A stretch of DNA of 64,000 nucleotides, taken from NCBI RefSeq assembly GCF_003935425.1, contig NZ_RHQN01000007.1, positions 62,001 to 126,000 on the forward strand, read 5' to 3'. Shown here piece after piece: positions 18,084 through 28,361 of this stretch (positions are counted from its first letter, which is position 1; every line of letters starts with the position of its first letter). This DNA comes from Pseudomonas sp. v388. GTDB lineage: Bacteria > Pseudomonadota > Gammaproteobacteria > Pseudomonadales > Pseudomonadaceae. The position numbers and the translations under genes were made by a program. The notes under the pieces were generated by a model. That model saw nothing but the letters and a program-made list of their open reading frames with translations, had not been told where the DNA came from and made no database searches.

Positions 18084-19856
18084 ATGTTCTACAAAAACAA
18101 CAAGCTGAGACATAGCGTGGCGCTGGCTTCGATGCTGGCATGCAGTGGATTGAGCGTGACGGCATGGGCGGACGCCTATCAGGATGCCGCGAAAAAGTGG
18201 ATCGACGCGGAATTCAAGCCTTCGACCCTTTCTCCCCAGCAGCAAATGGCCGAACTGGAATGGTTCATCAAGGCCGCCGAGCCGTTTCGTGGCATGAACA
18301 TCAAGGTGGTGTCGGAAACCCTCACCACCCATGAGTACGAATCCAAGACCCTGGCGCGGGCGTTCTCGGAAATCACCGGCATCAAGCTGACTCACGACCT
18401 GGTGCAGGAAGGTGACGTGATCGAGAAAATCCAGACCCAGATGCAGTCGGACAAGAATATCTACGACGGCTGGGTCAACGATTCCGACCTGATCGGTACC
18501 CACTTTCGCTATGGCAAGGCGCAGTCGCTGACCGAACTGATGGAAAGCGAAAGCGGCAAGAAGGTGACCTCGCCAACCCTGGACCTCAAGGATTTCATCG
18601 GCCTGTCGTTTACTACCGCGCCCGACGGCAAGGTCTACCAACTGCCTGACCAGCAATTCGCCAACCTGTACTGGTTCCGCGCTGACTGGTTCGAGCGGGC
18701 CGACCTCAAGGAGAAGTTCAAGGCCAAGTACGGCTATGAGCTGGGCGTGCCGGTGAACTGGTCGGCGTACGAAGACATCGCCAGGTTCTTCAGTGAAGAC
18801 GTCAAGGAAATCGACGGCAAGCGTGTCTATGGCCACATGGATTACGGCAAGAAGGACCCATCGCTGGGCTGGCGTTTCACCGATGCCTGGTTCTCCATGG
18901 CCGGCGGCGGTGACAAGGGCCTGCCCAACGGCTTGCCTGTGGACGAGTGGGGGATTCGCGCGGAAAACTGCCATCCGGTGGGGTCGAGCATTACCCGTGG
19001 CGGCGACACCAACGGCCCGGCGGCGGTGTTCGCCACCCAGAAATACATCGACTGGCTCAAGGCCTACGCGCCGCCGGAAGCCGCAGGCATGACTTTCTCG
19101 GAGTCGGGCCCGGTGCCGTCCCAGGGTAACGTCGCTCAGCAGATCTTCTGGTACACCGCGTTCACCGCAGACATGACCAAGCCGGGCCTGCCGGTGATGA
19201 ATGCCGATGGTACGCCGAAGTGGCGCATGGCGCCGTCGCCCAAAGGGCCTTACTGGAAGGACGGCATGAAGTTGGGCTATCAGGACGTGGGTTCATGGAC
19301 GTTCCTGTACTCCACACCGGAGAAGCAGCGCCTGGCGGCCTGGCTGTACGCGCAGTTCGTGACCTCCAAGACTGTGTCGCTGAAAAAGACCATTGTCGGT
19401 CTGACGCCGATTCGCGAGTCGGACATCAACTCCAAGGAAATGACCGCCCTGGCGCCGAAGCTTGGTGGCCTGGTGGAGTTCTATCGCAGCCCGGCGCGGG
19501 TCCAGTGGTCGCCGACCGGCACCAACGTTCCTGACTATCCGAAACTGGCGCAGCTGTGGTGGAGCCATGTGGCGGAAGCGGTTACCGGCGAGAAGACTGC
19601 CCAGCAGGCGCTCGACGGCCTGGCCAAGGATCAGGATGCGATTCTGATGCGACTGGAACGCTCCAAGGCGCAGGAGAAGAGCGGTTGTGCACCGAAACTC
19701 AACCCCGAAACCACGGCTGAAGAGTGGTACAAGAAAGGCGAGGCAAGCCCCGACGGCTGGGCCGCGCCACAGCGCAAGCTGGCCAACGAGAAGCCCAAGG
19801 GTGAAACAGTCGGCTACAACGAGCTGCTCAAAAGCTGGGAGGCGGCGCGCAAGTAA
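18084..19856 (+). CDS. ABC importer substrate-binding protein (GlpV-like)
   Basis: This 590-residue periplasmic binding protein carries a signal peptide with likely cleavage after SVTAWA. It is longer than MalE-type proteins (about 400 residues) but normal for this importer family. The fold is suggested by FSEITGIKLTHDLVQEGDVI near the N-terminus and the hinge-region stretch YQLPDQQFANLYWFRADWF. I chose ATG 18084, with GGAGG 5 bases upstream. It is the last gene of the operon and is followed by a strong terminator. An 88-base gap before it has no visible signal. The ligand is inferred to be glycerol or a similar polyol. Confidence 0.88.
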   Translation: MFYKNNKLRHSVALASMLACSGLSVTAWADAYQDAAKKWIDAEFKPSTLSPQQQMAELEWFIKAAEPFRGMNIKVVSETLTTHEYESKTLARAFSEITGIKLTHDLVQEGDVIEKIQTQMQSDKNIYDGWVNDSDLIGTHFRYGKAQSLTELMESESGKKVTSPTLDLKDFIGLSFTTAPDGKVYQLPDQQFANLYWFRADWFERADLKEKFKAKYGYELGVPVNWSAYEDIARFFSEDVKEIDGKRVYGHMDYGKKDPSLGWRFTDAWFSMAGGGDKGLPNGLPVDEWGIRAENCHPVGSSITRGGDTNGPAAVFATQKYIDWLKAYAPPEAAGMTFSESGPVPSQGNVAQQIFWYTAFTADMTKPGLPVMNADGTPKWRMAPSPKGPYWKDGMKLGYQDVGSWTFLYSTPEKQRLAAWLYAQFVTSKTVSLKKTIVGLTPIRESDINSKEMTALAPKLGGLVEFYRSPARVQWSPTGTNVPDYPKLAQLWWSHVAEAVTGEKTAQQALDGLAKDQDAILMRLERSKAQEKSGCAPKLNPETTAEEWYKKGEASPDGWAAPQRKLANEKPKGETVGYNELLKSWEAARK

Positions 19857-19872
19857 TTAACAGCTGAAATGC

Positions 19873-19899
19873 AAAACGGCACCCCAGGGTGCCGTTTTT
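19873..19899. terminator. Bidirectional terminator between the ABC operon and folD
   Basis: The stem AAACGGCACC/GGTGCCGTTT has a short loop, T's on the plus-strand side and A's on the other. It lies between two convergent genes and can serve both. Confidence 0.85.
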
Positions 19900-19916
19900 G
19901 TTGTGTACGGATCGGA

Positions 19917-20771
19917 TCAGCCGTGCAGGCTTTCCGCTGCGTACAAGGTGTTTTCCAGCAGGCAGGCGCGGGTCATGGGACCGACGCCGCCGGGAACCGG
20001 GGTAATCCAGCCGGCGCGGGGCAGCGCGGTGTCGTACACAACGTCGCCTACCAGCTTGCCGTCGTCCTGACGGTTGATGCCGACGTCGATGACGATAGCG
20101 CCTGGCTTGATCCATTCACCCTTGACCAGCCCCGGCTTGCCGGCGGCAACCACTACCAGGTCGGCACGGCCGACGTGACCGGCCAGGTCCTTGGTGAAGC
20201 GATGGGTCACGGTCACGGTACAGCCGGCGAGCAACAGCTCCATCGCCATCGGCCGGCCGACGATGTTGGATGCGCCGACCACTACCGCTTCCATGCCGTA
20301 CAGATCGGCACCGGTGCTTTCCAGCAGGGTCATGATCCCTTTCGGCGTGCAGGGGCGCAGCAGAGGAATACGCTGGGCCAGGCGGCCGACGTTGTAAGGG
20401 TGGAAACCGTCCACGTCCTTGTCGGGGCGAATGCGCTCCAGCAACAGGGAAGCGTCCAGGTGCGCAGGCAGGGGAAGCTGCAACAGGATGCCGTCGATGT
20501 CGGCATCGTCATTCAGGCGATCGATCAGCTCGGTCAGGGCAACCTGGCTCGTCTCGGCCGGCAGGTCGTAGGCCTGGGAAATGAAGCCTACTTCCTCGCA
20601 GTCCTTGCGCTTGTGGGAAACATAGACCTGGGAGGCGGGGTCGCTGCCCACCAGAATCACCGCGAGGCCCGGCGTACGCAGGCCTTGCTCGCGACGTTCG
20701 GCGACACGTTTGGCGATCTGCTGGCGCAGGCTGGCGGCGATCGCTTTGCCGTCGATAAGTTGTGCAGTCAT
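19917..20771 (-). CDS. folD: Bifunctional methylene-THF dehydrogenase/methenyl-THF cyclohydrolase
   Basis: FolD interconverts 5,10-methylene-, 5,10-methenyl- and 10-formyl-tetrahydrofolate in the cytoplasm, supplying one-carbon units. The 284-residue protein has the catalytic Lys54 in [11 protein letters not shown], the substrate loop [24 protein letters not shown], the NADP-binding [12 protein letters not shown] and the C-terminal signature [10 protein letters not shown]. Length and motifs are standard. It is convergent with the ABC operon and divergent from the tRNA cluster. Confidence 0.95.
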   Translation of the reverse strand: MTAQLIDGKAIAASLRQQIAKRVAERREQGLRTPGLAVILVGSDPASQVYVSHKRKDCEEVGFISQAYDLPAETSQVALTELIDRLNDDADIDGILLQLPLPAHLDASLLLERIRPDKDVDGFHPYNVGRLAQRIPLLRPCTPKGIMTLLESTGADLYGMEAVVVGASNIVGRPMAMELLLAGCTVTVTHRFTKDLAGHVGRADLVVVAAGKPGLVKGEWIKPGAIVIDVGINRQDDGKLVGDVVYDTALPRAGWITPVPGGVGPMTRACLLENTLYAAESLHG

Positions 20772-20902
20772 GACGCGTAATTAACCATCGAGAGGAAATA
20801 AAATGAGCGCGCATTCTCGCATGACCTGACGCGAGGGCAAAGGCGCTTGGCGCGCATAATCAGCTAACTCCTTTATCTAACTGAATTTTTTTTAAAAAAG
20901 AG

Positions 20903-20931
20903 TTGACGACCTTCGGGGTCGTCTATAAGAT
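20903..20931 (+). promoter_or_regulatory. tRNA operon promoter with inverted repeat in the spacer
   Basis: TTGACG (20903-20908) is followed by TATAAGAT (20924-20931). The perfect inverted repeat GACGACC-N5-GGTCGTC (20905-20923) fills the spacer. The rest of the 295-base gap between folD and the tRNAs shows A/T-rich DNA upstream of the -35 (20,877-20,900), which could be an UP element. Confidence 0.6.
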
Positions 20932-21066
20932 TCGTCGCACTTGCCGGGCAGAGCCCAGCACTGGTTAAGCTAGCACTGGTTGATTAGGTCAGGCAGAGTT
21001 GCAAATCGGCTCGGTGTGATTGAAAGCCTTTTAATTTGTGATCGTTCGTGAATGCAGATTATATAA

Positions 21067-21143
21067 GTGCCCGTAGCTCAGCTGGATAGAGCATCCGCCT
21101 TCTAAGCGGATGGTCGCAGGTTCGAGTCCTGCCGGGTGCGCCA
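21067..21143 (+). tRNA. tRNA-Arg (anticodon TCT)
   Basis: A 77-base cloverleaf with acceptor GTGCCCG/CGGGTGC (two wobble pairs), D-arm AGCTCAGCTGGATAGAGC, anticodon loop CTTCTAA (TCT), T-arm GCAGGTTCGAGTCCTGC and encoded CCA. It is the first of three tRNA genes likely cut from one transcript. Confidence 0.95.
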
Positions 21144-21193
21144 TTCAAGGCAGCTTTGGCACAGCAAGTAGATGTAGCGGTTACATGCAATAT

Positions 21194-21270
21194 GGTGGGC
21201 GTAGCTCAGTTGGTAGAGCACAGGATTGTGACTCCTGTTGTCGTGGGTTCGATCCCCATCGTCCACCCCA
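21194..21270 (+). tRNA. tRNA-His (anticodon GTG)
   Basis: A 77-base cloverleaf including the extra 5' G (position -1) that marks tRNA-His. Acceptor GTGGGCG pairs with CGTCCAC. The anticodon loop TTGTGAC gives GTG, and CCA is encoded. Confidence 0.95.
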
Positions 21271-21279
21271 TATTCAGAA

Positions 21280-21308
21280 AAGGCGCCAGGTTTATGATCT
21301 GGCGCCTT
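21280..21308 (+). other. Strong hairpin between tRNA-His and tRNA-Leu
   Basis: The 10-bp stem AAGGCGCCAG/CTGGCGCCTT has a 9-base loop. It has only a short T run after it, so it may be a processing or partial termination signal within the tRNA transcript. Confidence 0.6.
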
Positions 21309-21327
21309 TGCTTTAAAAGCTTGTAAC

Positions 21328-21412
21328 GCGGATGTGGTGGAATTGGTAGACACACTGGATTTAGGTTCCAGCGCCGAAAGGTGTGAGAGTTCGAGTCTCT
21401 CCGTCCGCACCA
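21328..21412 (+). tRNA. tRNA-Leu (anticodon TAG)
   Basis: An 85-base class II tRNA with a variable arm (GCGCCGAAAGGTGT). Acceptor GCGGATG pairs with CGTCCGC with one wobble. The anticodon loop TTTAGGT gives TAG, and CCA is encoded. Confidence 0.95.
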
Positions 21413-21455
21413 AGATGTGTAAGTAGCTTGAGTGGCATCACTCCTGTTACGCAAG

Positions 21456-21479
21456 AAGCCGCCTAGTGCGGCTTTTTTT
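21456..21479 (+). terminator. Terminator of the tRNA cluster
   Basis: AAGCCGC/GCGGCTT stem with a 5-base loop and seven T's. The following 304 bases up to tig hold no gene; a TAGAAT at 21717-21722 is a possible -10 for tig, without a clear -35. Confidence 0.88.
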
Positions 21480-21783
21480 GTTTCAGCGTATTGGAATTAT
21501 CGTCCCGCTGATCCGCCGGCTTGCGCCGTCGGTCGAGCAGGGCGCGCTACGTGGATGGAGCCGGTAGTGGTCCGGCGCAGGTGCTTCCTTTATATAGCCT
21601 GTGCCAGACGCCTCGGCGGCAAGGCAAACGATGTTCTGGCCGCTCCTGTCGACGAACCGGTTCCGTCCTCCTAACTTGCCCTTTTTCAGTAGGGTGACTT
21701 CTTGAGTTTGACCCACTAGAATGCATGCCCTTGATTCTGGGGTCGGAAACGGCCGGCTAACGTCTGTGCAACGAGGAATATCC

Positions 21784-23094
21784 ATGCAAGTTTCTGTTGA
21801 AAATACTTCCGCTCTTGAGCGCCGCATGACCATTGGCGTGCCTGCCGAACGCATCGAGACTGAAGTCAACAAGCGTCTGCAGCAGACCGCACGTAAAGCC
21901 AAGATCCCGGGCTTCCGCCCAGGCAAGGTGCCTATGAGCGTGATCCGCCAGCGTTATGAAGACGGCGCGCGTCAGGAAGCGCTGGGCGACCTGATCCAGG
22001 CTACTTTCTACGAAGCCGTGGTCGAGCAGAAGCTGAACCCTGCCGGCGCACCTGCCGTAGAGCCCAAGTCCTTCGAAAAGGGCAAGGATCTGGAATACGT
22101 CGCAACCTTCGAAGTGTTCCCTGAGTTCACCGTTGCGGGTTTCGACACCATTTCCGTCGAGCGTCTGTCCGCCGAAGTGGCCGACAGCGACCTGGACAAC
22201 ATGCTGGAAGTGCTGCGCAAGCAGAACGTTCGTTTTGAAGAGACCTCGCGTGCCGCTCAGAACGAAGACCAGCTGAACCTCGATTTCGTCGGCAAGGTTG
22301 ACGGCGAAGTCTTCGCTGGCGGCTCCGCCACCGGCACCCAGCTGGTTCTGGGCTCCGGCCGCATGATCCCTGGTTTCGAAGACGGTCTGGTGGGCGCCAA
22401 GGCCGGCGAAGAGCGCGTACTGAACGTGACCTTCCCCGAGGACTACCAGAACCTGGAGCTGGCTGGTAAAGCCGCCGAGTTCACCGTTACCGTCAACAGC
22501 GTTTCCGAGCCAAAGCTGCCTGAGCTGAACGAAGAGTTCTTCAAGCAGTTCGGCATCAAGGAAACCGGCATCGACGGTTTCCGCGCCGAAGTTCGCAAGA
22601 ACATGGAGCGCGAGCTGCGTCAGGCGATCAAGTCCAAGATCAAGAACCAGGTCATGGACGGTCTGCTGGCCGCCAACCCGATCGAAGTGCCTAAGGCGCT
22701 GCTGGAAAACGAAGTCAACCGTCTGCGCGTGCAGGCTGTTCAGCAGTTCGGTGGCAACATCAAGCCTGACCAGCTGCCGGCCGAGCTGTTCGAAGAGCAG
22801 GCCAAGCGCCGCGTCGAGCTGGGCCTGATCGTTGCTGAAGTCGTCAAGCAGTTCGACCTCAAGCCCGATGATGCCCGCGTACGTGACCTGATCCAGGAAA
22901 TGGCCTCGGCCTACCAGGAGCCTGAGCAGGTTGTGGCCTGGTACTACAAGAACGAGCAACAAATGAACGAAGTGCGTTCTGTTGTGCTTGAAGAGCAAGT
23001 TGTAGATACTGTTTTGCAGAAAGCTAGCGTGACCGACAAATCGGTCTCCTACGAAGAAGCAGTCAAGCCGGTGGAAGCTCCAAAAGCCGACTGA
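21784..23094 (+). CDS. tig: Trigger factor (ribosome-bound chaperone)
   Basis: Trigger factor docks at the ribosome exit tunnel and shields emerging chains. The 436-residue protein has the ribosome-binding domain with the signature PGFRPGKVP (about residues 41-49). The FKBP-type prolyl isomerase domain follows ([29 protein letters not shown]), and then the long helical C-terminal arms. The start [14 protein letters not shown] with GAGGAAT upstream matches the family; the upstream in-frame ATG is not expected. clpP and clpX follow, the usual arrangement linking folding and degradation. Confidence 0.96.
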   Translation: MQVSVENTSALERRMTIGVPAERIETEVNKRLQQTARKAKIPGFRPGKVPMSVIRQRYEDGARQEALGDLIQATFYEAVVEQKLNPAGAPAVEPKSFEKGKDLEYVATFEVFPEFTVAGFDTISVERLSAEVADSDLDNMLEVLRKQNVRFEETSRAAQNEDQLNLDFVGKVDGEVFAGGSATGTQLVLGSGRMIPGFEDGLVGAKAGEERVLNVTFPEDYQNLELAGKAAEFTVTVNSVSEPKLPELNEEFFKQFGIKETGIDGFRAEVRKNMERELRQAIKSKIKNQVMDGLLAANPIEVPKALLENEVNRLRVQAVQQFGGNIKPDQLPAELFEEQAKRRVELGLIVAEVVKQFDLKPDDARVRDLIQEMASAYQEPEQVVAWYYKNEQQMNEVRSVVLEEQVVDTVLQKASVTDKSVSYEEAVKPVEAPKAD

Positions 23095-23118
23095 TTTCTC
23101 CTTTCGTTCGAAAACACC

Positions 23119-23146
23119 CACAAGCCAGCCTTCGCGCTGGCTTGTG
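23119..23146 (+). other. Hairpin between tig and clpP
   Basis: A perfect 11-bp stem CACAAGCCAGC/GCTGGCTTGTG with a 6-base loop but no T run. It may set relative mRNA levels of tig and clpP. Confidence 0.6.
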
Positions 23147-23185
23147 CGTATTCAAGACTCGACTATTTGGGAGTGAATGCAGGAC

Positions 23186-23827
23186 ATGTCCCGCAATTCT
23201 TATATTCAGCAGAACTCTGACATCCAGGCCGCTGGCGGCCTGGTCCCGATGGTTATCGAGCAGTCCGCCCGCGGCGAGCGCGCCTATGACATCTACTCGC
23301 GCCTGTTAAAGGAGCGCGTGATTTTCATGGTCGGGCCGGTTGAAGACTACATGGCCAACCTGATCGCGGCGCAATTGCTGTTCCTGGAAGCGGAAAACCC
23401 GGACAAGGATATCCATCTCTATATCAACTCCCCAGGCGGGTCGGTGACTGCAGGTATGTCGATCTACGACACCATGCAGTTCATCAAGCCGGACGTGTCG
23501 ACCATCTGCATCGGCCAGGCTTGCAGCATGGGCGCGTTCCTGCTCGCTGGCGGCGCCGAAGGCAAGCGTCACTGCCTGCCCAACTCGCGCATGATGATTC
23601 ACCAGCCGTTGGGCGGTTTCCAGGGTCAGGCGTCGGATATCGACATCCATGCCAAGGAAATCCTGCATATTCGCCACCGCCTCAACTCGCTGCTGGCGCA
23701 TCACACCGGCCAGAGCCTGGAGACCATCGAGCGTGACACCGAGCGTGACAACTTCATGAGCGCTGAGCGTGCGGCGGAATACGGCCTGATCGACTCGGTG
23801 ATCAACAAGCGTCAAATGCCTGCTTAA
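23186..23827 (+). CDS. clpP: ATP-dependent Clp protease proteolytic subunit
   Basis: ClpP forms a 14-subunit serine protease chamber fed by ClpX or ClpA. The protein is 213 residues from [10 protein letters not shown]. The catalytic Ser114 lies in GQACSMGAF, His139 in MMIHQPLGG, and the Asp in the IERDTERD segment. An in-frame ATG at 23177 with GGGAG in front would add three residues; the MSRNS start is the one I recall for P. aeruginosa ClpP. clpX follows after about 100 bases, with a hairpin in the gap. This is the housekeeping copy by its place next to tig, clpX and lon. Confidence 0.95.
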
Positions 23828-23843
23828 GCTGCGCAAAATGTGG

Positions 23844-23868
23844 GCGGGCGGCACAACCTGCCGCCCGC
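23844..23868 (+). other. GC-rich hairpin between clpP and clpX
   Basis: A perfect 10-bp stem GCGGGCGGCA/TGCCGCCCGC with a 5-base loop and no T run directly after. It is a likely mRNA stability or attenuation element between two genes needed in different amounts. Confidence 0.6.
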
Positions 23869-23933
23869 GGACTTGAAAAAGCCCGCGATAGCCTTCATCT
23901 TGTGTTGCAAGCCTACCGGATTGGATCGATCGA

Positions 23934-25217
23934 ATGACTGACACCCGCAACGGCGAGGACAACGGCAAACTGCTCTATTGCTCCTTCTGTGGCAAAAGCC
24001 AGCATGAAGTGCGCAAATTGATTGCCGGCCCCTCGGTCTTTATCTGCGACGAGTGCGTCGACCTGTGCAACGACATCATCCGCGAGGAGGTGCAGGAAGC
24101 CCAGGCCGAAAGCAGTGCGCATAAATTGCCTTCGCCCAAAGAAATCAGCGGCATCCTAGATCAATACGTCATTGGTCAGGAACGTGCCAAGAAGGTTCTC
24201 GCAGTAGCGGTGTACAACCACTACAAGCGTTTGAATCAGCGTGACAAGAAGAACGACGATGTCGAACTCGGCAAGAGCAACATCCTGCTGATCGGGCCTA
24301 CCGGCTCGGGCAAGACGCTGCTGGCTGAAACCCTGGCCCGCCTGCTCAATGTCCCGTTCACCATCGCCGACGCCACGACCCTGACCGAAGCCGGTTATGT
24401 CGGTGAAGACGTGGAAAACATTATTCAGAAGCTGTTGCAGAAATGTGATTACGACGTAGAGAAGGCCCAGATGGGTATTGTCTACATCGACGAAATCGAC
24501 AAGATCTCGCGCAAATCCGACAACCCTTCGATTACTCGTGACGTGTCCGGCGAAGGCGTACAGCAGGCTCTGCTGAAGCTGATCGAAGGCACCGTGGCTT
24601 CCGTTCCTCCGCAAGGCGGGCGCAAGCATCCCCAGCAGGAATTCCTGCAGGTGGACACGCGCAATATCCTGTTCATTTGCGGCGGCGCCTTTTCGGGCCT
24701 GGAGAAAGTCATCCAGAACCGGTCCACCCGTGGTGGCATTGGCTTCAATGCCGAGGTTCGCAGCAAGGAAGAGGGCAAGAAGGTCGGCGAATCCCTGCGT
24801 GAAGTCGAGCCTGACGATCTGGTCAAGTTCGGTCTGATCCCGGAATTCGTCGGTCGTTTGCCGGTGTTGGCCACGTTGGACGAACTGGATGAGGCTGCGT
24901 TGATGCAGATTCTCACCGAGCCGAAGAACGCGCTCACCAAGCAGTACGCCAAGCTGTTCGAAATGGAAGGTGTGGATCTCGAGTTCCGTACCGACGCGTT
25001 GAAATCGGTTGCCCGTCGCGCGCTGGAGCGCAAGACCGGCGCCCGTGGCCTGCGCTCCATCCTCGAAGGCGTTCTGCTCGACACCATGTACGAAATCCCG
25101 TCGCAGACCGACGTGAGCAAGGTGGTGATCGACGAAAGCGTGATCGAAGGCACGTCCAAGCCGCTGTTGATCTACGAAAACAGCGAGCCGCCTGCCAAGG
25201 TCGCTCCTGACGCATAA
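23934..25217 (+). CDS. clpX: ATP-dependent Clp protease ATP-binding subunit ClpX
   Basis: ClpX is a hexameric AAA+ unfoldase that delivers tagged proteins, such as SsrA-tagged chains, to ClpP. The 427-residue protein has the N-terminal zinc-binding domain ([11 protein letters not shown] and CDECVDLC). Walker A is GPTGSGKT, Walker [11 protein letters not shown], and the pore loop GYVGED. The ClpP-binding IGF-type loop lies around IGFNAEV. Length is normal. It ends before a terminator that separates it from lon. Confidence 0.96.
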   Translation: MTDTRNGEDNGKLLYCSFCGKSQHEVRKLIAGPSVFICDECVDLCNDIIREEVQEAQAESSAHKLPSPKEISGILDQYVIGQERAKKVLAVAVYNHYKRLNQRDKKNDDVELGKSNILLIGPTGSGKTLLAETLARLLNVPFTIADATTLTEAGYVGEDVENIIQKLLQKCDYDVEKAQMGIVYIDEIDKISRKSDNPSITRDVSGEGVQQALLKLIEGTVASVPPQGGRKHPQQEFLQVDTRNILFICGGAFSGLEKVIQNRSTRGGIGFNAEVRSKEEGKKVGESLREVEPDDLVKFGLIPEFVGRLPVLATLDELDEAALMQILTEPKNALTKQYAKLFEMEGVDLEFRTDALKSVARRALERKTGARGLRSILEGVLLDTMYEIPSQTDVSKVVIDESVIEGTSKPLLIYENSEPPAKVAPDA

Positions 25218-25252
25218 ACCGGCCTTGCCGCGTGGATGTGCCAAGTGACACG

Positions 25253-25275
25253 AAAGGGGCCTTCGGGCCCTTTTT
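25253..25275 (+). terminator. Terminator of clpX
   Basis: A hairpin of about nine pairs closed by a UUCG tetraloop (GGGGCC-TTCG-GGCCC), followed by five T's. Confidence 0.85.
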
Positions 25276-25340
25276 GCATTTTCAGGGCGTGGCCCCTATC
25301 ACGCATTCCATGCAGTTATTCAAGCGCCCGGACGTCAAGG

Positions 25341-25369
25341 CTTGTTTTTTTTGAAAACTGCCCCCATCT
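25341..25369 (+). promoter_or_regulatory. Heat-shock (sigma-32) promoter of lon
   Basis: CTTGTTT (-35), 14 bases, then CCCCATCT (-10). The -10 matches the RpoH consensus CCCCATNT fully and the -35 matches CTTG of CTTGAAA. It lies 58 bases upstream of the lon start. Confidence 0.7.
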
Positions 25370-25426
25370 TGGCTTCAAGCTTATTCCATCTGTCCACGGC
25401 CGATTGGCCGCCGTAGAGGCGAAATC

Positions 25427-27823
25427 ATGAAGACCACCATTGAATTGCCTCTCTTGCCATTGCGTGATGTTGTGGTTTATCCGCACATGGTTATCCCGCT
25501 GTTCGTGGGGCGCGAGAAGTCTATCGAAGCCCTTGAGGCGGCGATGACCGGCGACAAGCAGATCCTGTTGCTCGCGCAGAGAAACCCTGCCGACGATGAT
25601 CCGGGCGAGAAGGCCCTGTACAGCGTCGGTACCGTTGCCACCGTCCTGCAACTGCTCAAACTGCCCGATGGCACCGTCAAGGTGCTGGTCGAAGGCGAGC
25701 AGCGCGGTTCGGTCGAGCGCTTCATCGAGGTCGACGGCCATTACCGCGCCGAAGTCGCGTTGATCGACGAAGTCGATGCCCCGGACCGCGAGTCCGAAGT
25801 TTTTGTACGCAGCCTGCTGGCGCAGTTCGAACAGTACGTTCAGCTGGGCAAGAAAGTGCCTGCCGAAGTGCTGTCCTCACTCAACAGCATCGATGAGCCG
25901 GGTCGCCTGGTCGATACCATGGCCGCCCACATGGCGCTGAAAATCGAGCAGAAGCAGGACATTCTCGAAATCATTGACCTGCCGTCGCGCGTCGAGCACG
26001 TGCTGGCGTTGCTGGATGCTGAAATCGACCTGCTGCAGGTCGAAAAACGCATCCGCGGTCGCGTCAAGAAACAAATGGAGCGCAGCCAGCGCGAGTACTA
26101 CCTGAATGAGCAGATGAAGGCCATTCAGAAAGAGCTGGGCGATGGCGACGAAGGCCATAACGAAATCGAAGAGCTGAAAAAGCGCATCGATGCTGCGGGC
26201 CTGCCCAAGGATGCGCTGGCCAAGGCCACTGCCGAGCTGAACAAGCTCAAGCAGATGTCGCCCATGTCGGCTGAAGCCACCGTGGTTCGCTCCTACATCG
26301 ACTGGCTGGTCCAGGTGCCGTGGAAGGCGCAGAGCAAGGTTCGTCTGGACCTGGCGCGTGCCGAGGCGATCCTGGATGCCGATCACTACGGCCTGGACGA
26401 GGTCAAGGAACGCATCCTTGAGTATCTCGCGGTGCAGAAGCGGGTGAAGAAGATTCGCGGCCCTGTGTTGTGCCTGGTCGGTCCTCCGGGCGTGGGTAAA
26501 ACCTCCCTGGCCGAGTCAATCGCCAACGCCACCAACCGCAAATTCGTGCGCATGGCGCTAGGCGGGGTACGTGATGAAGCCGAAATTCGTGGTCATCGCC
26601 GCACCTACATCGGTTCGATGCCAGGAAGATTGATACAAAAGATGACCAAGGTGGGGGTTCGCAACCCGCTGTTCCTGCTCGACGAAATCGACAAGATGGG
26701 CAGCGACATGCGTGGCGATCCGGCCTCGGCGCTGCTTGAAGTGCTAGACCCGGAGCAGAACCACAACTTCAACGACCATTACCTGGAAGTCGATTACGAC
26801 CTGTCGGACGTCATGTTCCTGTGCACGTCCAACTCGATGAATATTCCGCCGGCGCTGCTCGATCGTATGGAAGTGATCCGTCTGCCGGGCTACACGGAAG
26901 ACGAAAAGATCAACATCGCCGTGAAATACCTTTCGCCCAAGCAGATTCAGGCCAATGGTCTGAAAAAGGGTGAAATCGAATTTGACGAAGAGGCGATCCG
27001 CGACATCATCCGCTATTACACCCGCGAGGCGGGCGTGCGCGGCCTTGAGCGTCAGATCGCCAAGGTCTGCCGCAAGGCCGTGAAAGAGCATGCGCTGGAA
27101 AAACGTTTTGCAATTCGTGTCACGGCGGACATGCTCGAGCACTTCCTGGGCGTGCGTAAATTCCGCTACGGTCTGGCCGAGCAGCAGGATCAGATCGGAC
27201 AGGTGACGGGGCTTGCGTGGACTCAGGTCGGCGGCGAATTGCTGACCATCGAGGCGGCCGTGGTGCCGGGCAAAGGCAACCTGATCAAGACCGGTTCGTT
27301 GGGCGATGTGATGGTCGAGTCGATCACTGCGGCCTTGACCGTAGTGCGCAGCCGCGCGAAAAGCCTGGGCATAGCCCCGGATTTCCACGAGAAACGCGAC
27401 ACGCACATCCACATGCCCGAAGGTGCCACGCCCAAGGACGGTCCGAGCGCGGGCGTCGGTATGTGCACGGCGCTGGTGTCGGCATTGACCCAGATTCCGG
27501 TGCGTGCCGATGTCGCCATGACGGGTGAGATCACGCTGCGCGGACAGGTGCTGGCCATTGGTGGTCTGAAGGAAAAACTTCTGGCCGCGCATCGCGGCGG
27601 CATCAAGACGGTGATCATTCCGGAAGAAAACGTACGTGATTTGAAGGAAATTCCCGACAATATCAAGCAGGATCTTGAAATCAAGCCTGTTAAATGGATT
27701 GACGAAGTCCTGCAAATTGCGCTGCAATACGCGCCGGAGCCCTTGCCGGATGTGGCTCCCGATCTGGTTGCGAAGGATGAAAAACGCGAGTCTGACTCTA
27801 AGGAAAGAATTAGCACGCATTAA
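25427..27823 (+). CDS. lon: ATP-dependent protease Lon
   Basis: Lon is a homohexameric AAA+ protease that degrades misfolded proteins and short-lived regulators. The 798-residue protein has the N-terminal LON substrate domain ([20 protein letters not shown]), a coiled-coil stretch and Walker [10 protein letters not shown]. The C-terminal protease domain carries the Ser674-Lys717 dyad (KDGPSAGVG and [10 protein letters not shown]). A heat-shock promoter precedes it. The next gene is hupB, as in E. coli; HU is a known Lon substrate there. Confidence 0.97.
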   Translation: MKTTIELPLLPLRDVVVYPHMVIPLFVGREKSIEALEAAMTGDKQILLLAQRNPADDDPGEKALYSVGTVATVLQLLKLPDGTVKVLVEGEQRGSVERFIEVDGHYRAEVALIDEVDAPDRESEVFVRSLLAQFEQYVQLGKKVPAEVLSSLNSIDEPGRLVDTMAAHMALKIEQKQDILEIIDLPSRVEHVLALLDAEIDLLQVEKRIRGRVKKQMERSQREYYLNEQMKAIQKELGDGDEGHNEIEELKKRIDAAGLPKDALAKATAELNKLKQMSPMSAEATVVRSYIDWLVQVPWKAQSKVRLDLARAEAILDADHYGLDEVKERILEYLAVQKRVKKIRGPVLCLVGPPGVGKTSLAESIANATNRKFVRMALGGVRDEAEIRGHRRTYIGSMPGRLIQKMTKVGVRNPLFLLDEIDKMGSDMRGDPASALLEVLDPEQNHNFNDHYLEVDYDLSDVMFLCTSNSMNIPPALLDRMEVIRLPGYTEDEKINIAVKYLSPKQIQANGLKKGEIEFDEEAIRDIIRYYTREAGVRGLERQIAKVCRKAVKEHALEKRFAIRVTADMLEHFLGVRKFRYGLAEQQDQIGQVTGLAWTQVGGELLTIEAAVVPGKGNLIKTGSLGDVMVESITAALTVVRSRAKSLGIAPDFHEKRDTHIHMPEGATPKDGPSAGVGMCTALVSALTQIPVRADVAMTGEITLRGQVLAIGGLKEKLLAAHRGGIKTVIIPEENVRDLKEIPDNIKQDLEIKPVKWIDEVLQIALQYAPEPLPDVAPDLVAKDEKRESDSKERISTH

Positions 27824-27840
27824 GACTGTGTGAGGCTTCC

Positions 27841-27870
27841 TTGACAGCTTTTTGGAGCCCTTGTTATAAA
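27841..27870 (+). promoter_or_regulatory. Sigma-70 promoter of hupB
   Basis: TTGACA (27841-27846) and TTATAAA (27864-27870), spacer 17-18 bases. It is a near-consensus, strong promoter about 100 bases upstream of the hupB start. Confidence 0.8.
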
Positions 27871-27970
27871 GCGGCTCTTTCAAGCAAGTACCTGCAAGCC
27901 TTCCAGCGCTCGTTTTGCTTAACACCTAAAACTTAGAAACATACTCAATATAGAGATAAGGGGACTTAGA

Positions 27971-28243
27971 GTGAACAAGTCGGAACTGATTGATGCTATC
28001 GCCGCATCTGCTGATATCCCGAAAGCTGCTGCTGGCCGCGCGCTGGACGCAGTGATCGAATCCGTCACTGGCGCTCTGAAGGCTGGCGACTCTGTTGTAT
28101 TGGTTGGCTTTGGTACGTTCTCCGTTACAGACCGTCCTGCTCGTATTGGTCGCAATCCTCAGACCGGTAAGACGCTGGAAATTGCTGCTGCCAAGAAACC
28201 AGGTTTCAAGGCCGGTAAAGCACTGAAAGAAGCCGTAAACTAA
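27971..28243 (+). CDS. hupB: DNA-binding protein HU-beta
   Basis: This 90-residue nucleoid protein binds DNA without strong sequence preference, bends it and helps chromosome compaction. The HU/IHF signature [18 protein letters not shown] is present, including the Pro that intercalates in the DNA minor groove arm (GRNPQTGK). Translation starts at a GTG with AAGGGG 7 bases upstream. A strong promoter precedes the gene, and an unusually structured 3' region follows it. Confidence 0.96.
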   Translation: MNKSELIDAIAASADIPKAAAGRALDAVIESVTGALKAGDSVVLVGFGTFSVTDRPARIGRNPQTGKTLEIAAAKKPGFKAGKALKEAVN

Positions 28244-28264
28244 GCTTCCAGAAGCCTTTGCCCG

Positions 28265-28350
28265 CCGGTTCGGATTCAGTCCGGGCCGGTAGCGGAGCGG
28301 CAGTGCGACATCAGTCTGCGCTGTCGAAGGGGTCGAGCCCTTCCGCTCCG
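28265..28350 (+). ncRNA. Structured 3' region of hupB: hairpin plus three-way junction (candidate RNA)
   Basis: A 10-bp hairpin (28265-28289, loop TTCAG) is followed by a closing stem CGGAGCGG/CCGCTCCG (28293-28300 with 28343-28350). That stem encloses two hairpins: CAGTGCG/TGCGCTG and GAAGGG/CCCTTC. The fold resembles a shortened tRNA but is too small (58 bases) and has no anticodon arm. It could be a processed 3'-UTR RNA or an mRNA stabiliser. The structure was drawn by hand; function is unknown. Confidence 0.4.
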
Positions 28351-28361
28351 TCAGTTACGAG

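Noticed and set aside
28293-28350. tRNA-like fold after hupB
   Set aside because: It is only 58 bases, with no anticodon arm and no CCA; kept as a structured RNA, not a tRNA.
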